A stretch of 64,000 bases of DNA from Bacteroidales bacterium (lineage in GTDB: Bacteria; Bacteroidota; Bacteroidia; Bacteroidales; VadinHA17): contig JADJLX010000005.1 in the NCBI GenBank assembly GCA_016709865.1, forward strand, positions 868,001 through 932,000, read 5' to 3'. The first letter of the stretch is position 1. Each line of letters opens with the position of its first letter. A model generated the notes under the pieces. It worked only from the letters and a program-made list of their open reading frames with translations, did not search any database and was not told the DNA's origin. A program made the position numbers and the translations under genes. This document shows, in pieces, positions 1 through 7,691 of the stretch.

Positions 1-1542
1 TGTCCATACCCAGTCATTGCCATACCATGAACCTTCATTGAAACTATTGGTTGAATTATTTTCTGATCTTTCATAAGTTTTATATGAATAGCCCATATAG
101 TAACCATTATTGAAGGTACCTCCGAGAGTAGATTTGAAGTTCAGTCCTTTTGCAATCTTAACATCAACAAAAGCACTTCCAACCAGACGCATATTCCAGT
201 TGTTATTGTCCTTATTCCTGGTAAGAGAAGCAACGTAGTTTTCAGCCTGTCCCAAACGAGGTGCAATACCTGTTCCGCCCCATTCACCGGGAACGAAAGC
301 ATGTGATAATCCACCGGGTACAGCAACTGTCATAATAACAGGAATGATTGGCTGACTTCTGTAAGAAGCCTGCTGAATCGGGCTGCTCTCGTCAAGGTTA
401 CCAACACCGTGATTTGTACGGTATGCAAGAGATATATTTTCACCGACTTTAACTCTGTCTTTTAAGAAAGAAAATTCTGAGTTAAAACGGGCAGTGTATT
501 TTTTAGCATCGGTATAAATTACAATACCATCCTGGGTGAAGGCACCTATTGCTGCAAAGAATTTAGCATCATCGGTTCCTCCAGAAAGAGAAAGGTCGTG
601 ATTCTGAATCATTGCATTACGGGTTATTGCCTTAAACCAGTCGGTATTTCCTGCCCATGCCGGCATTGAAGGACTTGCAGCTGAAGAAGGGCCGTAGAAA
701 GGATGTGTTTCAACAGTTCCTTCATTTTTATATACGAGCCATTGCAGATCAGCGTACTCTTTTGCATTGAGAACATTATCAGGACCACTGCCCGGAAGCT
801 GTGAGCCATAATACATGCTATAGTTTACTTTTGTTCCTCTGTTGCTTCCCTTTTTGGTAGTAACAATGATAACACCGTTTGATGCTCTTGATCCATAAAT
901 TGAAGCAGAACCGGCATCCTTAAGAACGGAAATCGATTCAATGTCATTTGGGTTCAATGAAGAAACATCCTGTGTAGGTACACCGTCAACAACATAAAGA
1001 GGGTCGTTGTTCTCGAATGAACCGGCTCCCCTGATCCTTACCTTTGCGGTTTCACCCGGACGTCCGTCACCGACAACTGTAACACCGGAGGTACGTCCCT
1101 GCAAAGAGTTACTTACACTTCCTGTCGGTACTGCAGTCAGTTTTGCAGGCTCAACAACACCTACTGAACCGGTGAGGTCTCTTCTTCTCTGAGCTGTATA
1201 ACCTGTAACAACAACTTCAGAAAGAGCTCTTACATCAGATTCTATAACAACGTCAATCACTGTCTGAGTTCCAACAGTGACCTGCTGTGTAAGATAGCCC
1301 ACTGAAGAGAATACAAGAACAGATGATGGTCCTGGCACTTTTAGTGAGTAAGATCCATCCAAACCGGTAATAGCACCGATTGTTGTTCCCTGAACAGTAA
1401 CGTTAACACCCGGTATGGGTCCTTCGCCCTCAGCGGTAACCTTCCCGGTAACGGTTTTTTCCTGGGCTAAAGCAAAGCCCGCAGAAAATACCATAATCAG
1501 CAAAAACAGCGCAATGCGCCGTACTTTAGTAGTAATTTGCAT
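1..1542 (-). CDS. susC: SusC/RagA-type TonB-dependent outer-membrane receptor, N-terminal part
   Basis: The minus-strand frame is open from an ATG at 1542 to the left edge of the window, so only about 514 N-terminal residues are seen. A signal peptide (about residues 1-28, ending ALAQ) is followed by a carboxypeptidase-like regulatory domain (EKTVTGKVTAEGEGPIPGVNV), then the SusC signature SEVVVTGYTAQRRRDLTGSV and a plug domain with VRIRGAGSFENNDPLYVVDG and SIYGSRASNGVIIVTTKKG. The family imports glycans or other large ligands across the outer membrane with a SusD partner, using TonB energy. A SusD gene would be expected downstream, outside the window. The substrate cannot be read from this part. 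It is a different gene from the SusC at 29904-33164. Confidence 0.95.
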   Translation of the reverse strand, partial: MQITTKVRRIALFLLIMVFSAGFALAQEKTVTGKVTAEGEGPIPGVNVTVQGTTIGAITGLDGSYSLKVPGPSSVLVFSSVGYLTQQVTVGTQTVIDVVIESDVRALSEVVVTGYTAQRRRDLTGSVGVVEPAKLTAVPTGSVSNSLQGRTSGVTVVGDGRPGETAKVRIRGAGSFENNDPLYVVDGVPTQDVSSLNPNDIESISVLKDAGSASIYGSRASNGVIIVTTKKGSNRGTKVNYSMYYGSQLPGSGPDNVLNAKEYADLQWLVYKNEGTVETHPFYGPSSAASPSMPAWAGNTDWFKAITRNAMIQNHDLSLSGGTDDAKFFAAIGAFTQDGIVIYTDAKKYTARFNSEFSFLKDRVKVGENISLAYRTNHGVGNLDESSPIQQASYRSQPIIPVIMTVAVPGGLSHAFVPGEWGGTGIAPRLGQAENYVASLTRNKDNNNWNMRLVGSAFVDVKIAKGLNFKSTLGGTFNNGYYMGYSYKTYERSENNSTNSFNEGSWYGNDWVWT

Positions 1543-1613
1543 AGTCAATGGTTTTTTCACAAGTTAGTTAAATGGTTTAGTATAAATGAGCAATTGTATG
1601 CTCCTAATAATGG

Positions 1614-1644
1614 TAAAGATAACCGATGGCGAATAAACAAACAA
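1614..1644 (-). promoter_or_regulatory. Likely Bacteroidota promoter for the partial susC
   Basis: Read on the minus strand, TTG (1644-1642), a 20-base spacer and TATCTTTA (1621-1614) match the Bacteroidota pattern of TTG/TTTG about 20 bases before TAnnTTTG, with one mismatch in the -7 box. It would give a leader of about 65 bases before the ATG at 1542. This is pattern matching only. Confidence 0.45.
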
Positions 1645-1741
1645 GAGATTATTTAACTTTTTTTAATGATTTTTAACACAATTTTAATCCTGATTTAATT
1701 TGAATGTATAATGTTATAACTGTTTTTAAGACTGAAATCCA

Positions 1742-1845
1742 TTAACCGCTAAGTTCACAAAGGAATACACAATGGTCACAAAGAACTTAGCTTCTTTGTT
1801 TTAACCTGGTGTATGTTAAGGAGACCTGGTGCACTTTGCGGTTAA
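1742..1845. repeat. CACAAAGG-type intergenic inverted repeat, copy 1
   Basis: The block is bounded by TTAACCGC and GCGGTTAA and contains short CACAAAG-like units on its left arm and CTTTG units on its right arm. It belongs to a family seen again at 2614, 18866, 23030, 38395, 42468 and 49429. It lies in the 375-base gap between the divergent susC and response-regulator genes (1543-1917). The rest of that gap is AT-rich with no recognisable gene. Confidence 0.75.
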
Positions 1846-1917
1846 TAAGTAAATGCTTAATATTGCTGTGGTGATGTTGTATGAAATGAAGCAGTGTTAA
1901 TTTATTAACAGCAAAAT

Positions 1918-2595
1918 ATGAAGATATTAATTGTAGAAGATGAACCTAAAGTAGCTTCATTTATCAAAAAGGGACTTGAAGAGAACCAGTATGAAGCAGA
2001 AATTGCATACGATGGCATATCTGCAGATAAGCTTTCACACCTTTATAATTATGACCTCTTCATTCTTGACATAATTATCCCCGGTATAAGCGGGCTTGAT
2101 CTGTGCAGGAAACTTAAAAAGCTCAAACCTGACGTTCCTGTTCTGATGCTATCTGCACTTGGAACAACAGATGATAAGCTCATTGGATTTGATGCCGGTG
2201 CTGACGATTATCTTGTTAAACCTTTTGAATTCAGAGAATTGCTTGCAAGGGTGAAAGTCCTGCTAAAAAAAGCAGGCCTCTCTTCCGAAACTCAAAACAA
2301 GCTTATTATTGCAGATCTTGAACTTGATCTTGATAAAAAAGATGCCAGACGCGGTAATACACATATCGACCTTACTGCCAAAGAGTTTGCGTTGCTTGAA
2401 TACTTTATGAGAAATACCGGAAGAGTACTCTCAAGAAACGACATAGCAGAAAAAGTATGGGACGCCAGTTTTGATTTCGGAACAAACGTTGTGGATGTCT
2501 ATATTAACTTTCTGAGAAAAAAAATAGATAAGGGATTTGATAAAAAACTGATTCATACAAGGGTGGGGTTTGGCTATATCTTCGGAGAAAGTTAA
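1918..2595 (+). CDS. OmpR/PhoB-family response regulator
   Basis: A 225-residue DNA-binding response regulator, the usual length for the OmpR family. The receiver domain (about 1-118) has the acidic pair in VEDEP, phospho-acceptor Asp51 in FILDIIIPG, Ser79 and the conserved Lys101 in LVKPFEF. The C-terminal winged helix (about 130-225) contains LTAKEFALLEYFMRN and VDVYINFLRKKID, typical of the effector domain. It is followed by a sensor kinase, so the two form a two-component system. The sequence resembles CusR/RprY-like regulators of Bacteroidota, but the signal is unknown. It is transcribed towards the large secreted-protein cluster that starts at 4563, which makes that cluster a candidate target (inference). 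Confidence 0.95.
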   Translation: MKILIVEDEPKVASFIKKGLEENQYEAEIAYDGISADKLSHLYNYDLFILDIIIPGISGLDLCRKLKKLKPDVPVLMLSALGTTDDKLIGFDAGADDYLVKPFEFRELLARVKVLLKKAGLSSETQNKLIIADLELDLDKKDARRGNTHIDLTAKEFALLEYFMRNTGRVLSRNDIAEKVWDASFDFGTNVVDVYINFLRKKIDKGFDKKLIHTRVGFGYIFGES

Positions 2596-2613
2596 CCCCA
2601 ACAAAAAGTACAT

Positions 2614-2711
2614 TTCACTTTGTGTTCCTTTGTGTTTATTACTTTGTGCCCTTTGTGGTAAAAAAGATTTAACCACAAAGGACTCTAAGGATAACACGAA
2701 GGTCACAAAGG
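2614..2711. repeat. CACAAAGG-type inverted repeat, copy 2, inside the two-component operon
   Basis: CTTTGTG units on the left (…GCCCTTTGTGGT) face ACCACAAAGG units on the right around a short AAAAAAGATTTA loop. The repeat starts about 20 bases after the response-regulator stop. It is open in frame with the downstream kinase, so naive translation adds a repeat-derived leader (LCVPLCLLLCALCGKK) to the kinase. Confidence 0.8.
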
Positions 2712-2731
2712 ATCTAATAAATAAAGTTTGT

Positions 2732-4102
2732 ATGCAGATTAGAACCAGATTAACACTTCAATTTCTTTTAATCGGAGGAATAATTATGATAATTGCCTCT
2801 GCAGCAATTTATTTCTCCACAGCCACTTTCAGAAATAATGATTTTTACAATGCTCTGAGAATTAAAGCTCAGAACGCTGCGAAACTAATGTTCAATGCCT
2901 ATGATATTGATGGCCACAGGGTTCTAAATCTAGAAAAAGACTATGGTCCCGGTCTGCAGAATGTAAGAATCATGATACTTGATTTTAAGGATGAGATAGT
3001 CTACTCTTCTGATGAAAACAATGAGATAAAGATCAATTACAACATTATTGAACAGGTAAGATTAGGTAAACAGGCAGAATATAAACAACCTCCTTTCGAA
3101 GTCTCAGTAACACTATATTATAATAATTACGACAGGTATGTTGTTATTGCTGCTGCAGTTGATACTGACGGATCGCTGCACCTCAAAAAGCTGAAAACAA
3201 TTTTAATTGTTGTATGGCTTATCAGCCTGATAATGTTTTTTATTGTTGGATGGTTCTTCTCTGGCAGGGCGCTCAAGCCAATTAATGATGTGATTAAAAA
3301 AGTTGAAAATATTTCGATAACAAGTCTTAACCTTAGAGTTCCTGTGATACATGAGAAAGATGAAATAGGCAGGCTGGCAAAAACGTTCAACAATATGCTG
3401 GAGAGGCTTGAGGCATCTTTTGGAACCCAAAAGATTTTTATCTCAAATGCCAGTCACGAACTCAGAACACCCTTAACTTCCATCAATGGTCAGCTGGAGG
3501 TCTTAATGATGAAAGACCGTTCATCAGAGGAATATAAAGAATCGCTGGCTTCAATTCTTGATGATATCAGATCACTTATTGATCTCTCAAACAGGCTGCT
3601 CCTCATTGCCCGCACAAGCACACAGAGTCCTGTAAAACAGGAGAAGAAGATCAGAATTGATGAAATATTATGGCAGGTTCAGGAGGATACAAAAAAACAT
3701 AATAATAATTTCAATATCAGTATTTCGCTCGATCAGTCATTAACTGACTCCGACCAGATGCTTGTTGACGGAGATGAGAGCCTGCTTAAAGTTGCCGTAT
3801 CCAACCTCATAGATAACGCCTGCAAATACTCTGCTGACAACTCGGTTGAGATAATCCTCAGGCAATCGGGAAAGATGATTGAGATTGTCTTTAAAGACAG
3901 AGGTATAGGAATTCCGGAAGAAGATCTTAAAAAAGTATTTGACCCCTTCTACCGCAGCTCCAATGCCCTCACATACCGGGGCAGCGGCATAGGCCTGCAG
4001 CTCGTTAATCAGATCATAAAAATCCATAACGGAGAAATAAGATTAACATCGGAGGTTGGTGTTGGGACTGAGGTTGTTGTTTTGCTGCCTGTTGCAGGAT
4101 AG
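2732..4102 (+). CDS. Membrane sensor histidine kinase (HAMP, HisKA, HATPase)
   Basis: I place the start at the ATG at 2732 (456 residues), because the frame upstream of it is only repeat DNA. A first membrane helix lies at about 9-31 and a second at about 155-177, with an extracytoplasmic sensor domain of about 120 residues between them. A HAMP linker is followed by the phospho-acceptor His242 in SNASHELRTPL. The ATP-binding domain shows the N box NLIDNACKYS (about 357), G1 DRGIGIP (about 389) and G2 GSGIGLQLV. It should phosphorylate the regulator at 1918-2595. The architecture is that of CusS/RprX-type kinases. The ligand is not evident; nothing in the sensor domain points to metal binding. 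Confidence 0.93.
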   Translation: MQIRTRLTLQFLLIGGIIMIIASAAIYFSTATFRNNDFYNALRIKAQNAAKLMFNAYDIDGHRVLNLEKDYGPGLQNVRIMILDFKDEIVYSSDENNEIKINYNIIEQVRLGKQAEYKQPPFEVSVTLYYNNYDRYVVIAAAVDTDGSLHLKKLKTILIVVWLISLIMFFIVGWFFSGRALKPINDVIKKVENISITSLNLRVPVIHEKDEIGRLAKTFNNMLERLEASFGTQKIFISNASHELRTPLTSINGQLEVLMMKDRSSEEYKESLASILDDIRSLIDLSNRLLLIARTSTQSPVKQEKKIRIDEILWQVQEDTKKHNNNFNISISLDQSLTDSDQMLVDGDESLLKVAVSNLIDNACKYSADNSVEIILRQSGKMIEIVFKDRGIGIPEEDLKKVFDPFYRSSNALTYRGSGIGLQLVNQIIKIHNGEIRLTSEVGVGTEVVVLLPVAG

Positions 4103-4111
4103 GATTATTTC

Positions 4112-4213
4112 GGTGCCCGCTAAGCGAAGTCTCCTGACTTCGCTTTATATAAATTGCAGTCTCCAAGCCGCATTTTTTACGACGAAGTCAGGAGACTTCG
4201 CCGAGCGCCGGGC
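4112..4213. repeat. Large stem-loop repeat after the kinase gene
   Basis: The left arm GTGCCCGC…GCGAAGTCTCCTGACTTCGC pairs with the right arm CGAAGTCAGGAGACTTCGCC…CGGGCAC across a loop of about 45 bases. Each arm also contains its own small palindrome. It begins 10 bases after the kinase stop codon and may act as a transcript end, but it has no clear U-tract. Confidence 0.75.
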
Positions 4214-4225
4214 ACAGGTTACGGA

Positions 4226-4314
4226 CTAAAGTCCCTAACACATTGGCATCCAGTAACCACGGACTTAAGTCCGTGGTTACAAGAGATCCTATGATCCGGG
4301 CTTTAGCCCAAAAT
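4226..4314. repeat. Palindrome cluster with a 28-bp perfect palindrome
   Basis: GGACTAAAGTCC is followed by a perfect 28-bp palindrome at 4253-4280 (arms GTAACCACGGACTT and AAGTCCGTGGTTAC) and then GGGCTTTAGCCC. The rest of the 460-base gap (4315-4562) is AT-rich and I see no gene in it. Confidence 0.75.
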
Positions 4315-4562
4315 GTCTTGCTTGCATTATTACCAATTTTAATCCCCTTTTAACCTCATTTTAATTGCACCTTAATTGCGATTGCTTAATATTGACTGTG
4401 TAAGTCATATTAATCATTTTAACAATTATCAATTTTAGTATATTTACAACCTTTTTGAACAATGTGTCACCGCAACTATTCAGCCCGATCAGACAAATCA
4501 CTACAAATCATATTGGATCCTGAGAACATACCGGGAACATAAATTATTTATAGAATATTATT

Positions 4563-6236
4563 ATGAATTACAGATTTTTAAACAAGAAGCTCTTAGTTGT
4601 ACTGCCGGTAATTATAATTCTGGCGACTACAGGGTGCAAAGAGGGGAAGAAATCTGAGAAAAATCCGACTGCCTCTCTGCCGGCTGCTTCAGAAGATTAT
4701 TTTCAGGAAATAGGAGTGCAGATCGGACTCGACTTTGTCCATTCCACAGGGTCAGAACATCTTGACAATATCATAGAATCGAGCGGAGGCGGGGCTTCGT
4801 TCCTTGACTTTGATAACGACGGATATATTGACCTTTATCTTTGCAGCGGGACATATGTGGAAGGCTTTACAAAAGGTGAAAAACCTGAAGTTCTTCCAAC
4901 TAACCACCTTTATCACAACAGAGGCGATGGTACATTTGAGGATGTCACAGAAAAATCAGGAACTGATGAACTTGCATACTCAATGGGTGCTGCAATAGGT
5001 GATTATAATAACGATGGCTTCCCTGATATACTTGTCTGCAATTACGGGGCCAATATTCTTTATAAGAATAATGGAAACGGAACATTTACAAATGTCACAA
5101 AAAAGGCAGGTGTTGCAGGCGGAAATGAGTGTTCAATAGGTGCAGCATGGTTCGATTATGATAATGACGGATTACTAGACATATATGTCAGCAACTACCT
5201 CAATTTCGATCCTGAGTATAAATATTTTTATGCTCCTGACGGATTTCCCGGACCTATGGCCTATGATGCCCAGCCTGATTACCTGTATCATAACAATGGT
5301 GATGGTACTTTTGAGGATGTAACTGAGAAAATGGGAATATCTGATCCTGATGGAAGAGCAATGGGGGTTGGTGCAGTAGACTATGATGATGATGGTTTTG
5401 TAGATATTTATGTAGCTAATGACCACTCTCTGAATTACCTGTGGCACAACGACGGGGGAAAGAGATTTGAAGACAGAGGAACTATGTCGGGCACTGCATT
5501 CAGTCAGGCTGGAGAAGCTACTGTAAGCATGTCGGTAGATTTTGCCGACTACAACTCAGACGGATTACTTGATATATTTTTGTCTGACGATACCTATTGT
5601 TCCCTCTATGAAAACCAGGGTGGCGGAGTATTTATAGACAAATCCAACTTCTCCGGTATTGCAACAGCTGCTGCACAGTTTGTGGGATGGACTTCCGCTT
5701 TTGTTGATTATGATAACGACGGTGATGCTGATATTTTCAAAACAAATGGCGCGCTGAAACATCTTTATGGTCATGAAGATCAGCTCTTTGAGAACCTTGG
5801 AGATGGAAAATTCACTGATATCTCAAATAATCTCGGAGAGTATTTCAATCAGGAGTATGTCGGCAGAGGCGCCTGTCTGGGTGACTATGATAATGATGGT
5901 GATTTTGACATCTATATCGCAAACCTTAATTCGCGCGGTATGTTCCTGAGAAACAACAAAGGAAATCTGAATAACTGGCTCATTATTAATCTCGTCGGAA
6001 CTACAAGTAATCGCGACGCCATTGGTGCAAGAGTAAAAATAACATCTGGCGGCAGGACACAGACTACACAGAAGAAGAGTACTTCAGGCTACCTCTCGCA
6101 GAGCGATCACAGACTGCATTTCGGACTGGCTAAAAATGAATCAGTTGAAAAAATTGAGATAAAATGGCCGTCGGGAAAAGCACAGGTTATTGAAAACACT
6201 AAAGCAAATCAGATTATTACAATTAAAGAACAATAA
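4563..6236 (+). CDS. Secreted CRTAC1-like FG-GAP/VCBS and ASPIC-UnbV lipoprotein
   Basis: A 557-residue protein with a lipoprotein signal peptide ending ATTGC (lipidated Cys25). Its body is made of FG-GAP/VCBS repeats, with calcium-loop motifs such as DFDNDGYIDLYL, DYNNDGFPDILV and DYDNDGDADIFK. It ends with an ASPIC/UnbV domain (about 480-557, NWLIINLVGTTSNRDAIGARVKI and IEIKWPSGKAQVI). In known proteins this pairing forms a beta-propeller followed by a small beta domain, found in secreted or surface proteins; no enzymatic activity is established. It heads the plus-strand cluster and is followed 14 bases later by a heme lipoprotein gene, so the two are probably co-transcribed. Two relatives lie at 15307 and 18842. 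Confidence 0.93.
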   Translation: MNYRFLNKKLLVVLPVIIILATTGCKEGKKSEKNPTASLPAASEDYFQEIGVQIGLDFVHSTGSEHLDNIIESSGGGASFLDFDNDGYIDLYLCSGTYVEGFTKGEKPEVLPTNHLYHNRGDGTFEDVTEKSGTDELAYSMGAAIGDYNNDGFPDILVCNYGANILYKNNGNGTFTNVTKKAGVAGGNECSIGAAWFDYDNDGLLDIYVSNYLNFDPEYKYFYAPDGFPGPMAYDAQPDYLYHNNGDGTFEDVTEKMGISDPDGRAMGVGAVDYDDDGFVDIYVANDHSLNYLWHNDGGKRFEDRGTMSGTAFSQAGEATVSMSVDFADYNSDGLLDIFLSDDTYCSLYENQGGGVFIDKSNFSGIATAAAQFVGWTSAFVDYDNDGDADIFKTNGALKHLYGHEDQLFENLGDGKFTDISNNLGEYFNQEYVGRGACLGDYDNDGDFDIYIANLNSRGMFLRNNKGNLNNWLIINLVGTTSNRDAIGARVKITSGGRTQTTQKKSTSGYLSQSDHRLHFGLAKNESVEKIEIKWPSGKAQVIENTKANQIITIKEQ

Positions 6237-6250
6237 ATCATTAATTTCTA

Positions 6251-7680
6251 ATGCGTTTCAAATTTTCATTACGTTCCCTAATCGCAATTTCTCTGCTTTC
6301 ATCATTGTTAATTATCAGTTCCTGCGGAAATAATTCCGGAGAGGGGATGATAATAATTACTCAGACGGATAAAGTGGCTGAGCCTGATTTTAAAACAGGA
6401 GAGCACTGGCGATATACGGAAAAGAGCAGTCTTGTTGCCATCAATCCTGATAAACCCGGAAAATCGCCCGAAATACTCTCTTCAGAGTTCTATTCCGCAC
6501 GTTCTCCTGAGGTCTCATACGATGGAAAAGTATCGTTTTTTCAGGCCGGAAAAATGAGAATGAGCCATGGCAGATATGGGAAATGAATCTTAAAAACAAA
6601 GAGTACAGGCAGGTAACCTCAGCTTCTGAGAATTCAATTGATCCTGCCTATATGCCTGGAGACAGGGTGGTATTCAGCCGGTTTCTTATAAATGATTCAC
6701 TGAAGTCTGAACATACTCTCTTCACCTGCAATCTTGATGGTACCAATCTGAAACGGATCACATTTAATCCTCACACATATTTTGCATCTTCCATGCTAAA
6801 CGACGGAAGAGTAATTGCAATCAGCAGACAGGTTTTCCCGTCAGAAAGTAACCCTTCAATTATGGTCCTTCGTCCAGATGGTACTAAATCTGAGCTTTTC
6901 TACCAGATACCGGAGGGAAAAGAAGTAATAAGCAAAGGGTACGAAACTGAAAATGGCAGAATTGTTTTTATTGAGACCGGGATCGACTCAAAAACAAAAG
7001 GCTCTGTAGTGTCGGTAAGTTATAACCGTCCATTACATTCAAAAATAAATCATTCTGCTTCAATCCCCGGAGATTTCAAATCTGTAACTCCATTTCAACA
7101 GGGACGATATCTTGTTTCATACAGATCAGATAATTCTGAAAGGTATGGGTTGTACGAATATGATCCTGAAATAATGGCTCCAGGTAACCAGATTTACATG
7201 AATAACGATTTTGATGTTCTGGAAGCAGTATTTGTTAAGCCCCACAACAGACAAAAAAAGCTTCCTAGTGAAGTTGATCAGGCTGTTAAGACCGGACTAT
7301 TACTCTGCCAGAATATCAATATTACCGGAATGAATTCTCCTGAATTTGAAGCCATTAATCAACCTGCAGAAAGTATAGAAGTGATTGGGATTGACTCCTC
7401 TCTTGGTGTTGTTGATGTTGAAAAAGATGGCTCATTCTATCTGAAAGTGGCTGCAGATATGCCATTTAAAATAAAAACACTTGATAAAGAGGGAAAAGTA
7501 ATAAACGGACCAGGAAGCTGGATCTGGTTACGTCCCAATGAAAGAAGAGGATGCACCGGCTGCCACGAAGATAACGAGATGGTACCTGCAAACAGGCTGT
7601 CACTGGCTGTGAAAAACAATCCGGTAGCAGTACCTGTGCATGTTAAGGGAATTAAGGAAAAAGAAGTTGAACTGGAATAG
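6251..7680 (+). CDS. HzsA-like/TolB-like beta-propeller c-type cytochrome lipoprotein, frameshifted
   Basis: Two overlapping frames (6251-6586 and 6583-7680) read as one protein of about 476 residues if one A is added to the A-run near 6548-6552. The first frame ends in the unlikely tail KMRMSHGRYGK, whereas the second, read back past its ATG, gives KNENEPWQIWEMNL, which continues the first naturally and resembles hydrazine-synthase-alpha-like proteins. The N-terminus is a lipoprotein signal (Cys25 in ISSC). TolB-like propeller segments follow, then a single heme motif GCTGCHED near the C-terminus (Cys codon at 7552). It is probably a periplasmic or outer-membrane electron-transfer or binding protein. 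The break may be a sequencing error, a real mutation or, less likely, recoding. Confidence 0.82.
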
Positions 7681-7691
7681 TAAAGACCAAT

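Noticed and set aside
3740..4027. Minus-strand open frames within the kinase and other genes (also 31486-31737, 49025-49396)
   Set aside because: They are antisense to clear coding sequence with strong domain matches and have no features of their own.
6540..6590. Programmed ribosomal frameshift in the HzsA-like gene
   Set aside because: The zero-frame codons GGA AAA ATG do not form a canonical X XXY YYZ heptamer and no strong downstream structure is seen. A missing A is simpler, especially with a second A-run break at 50841.
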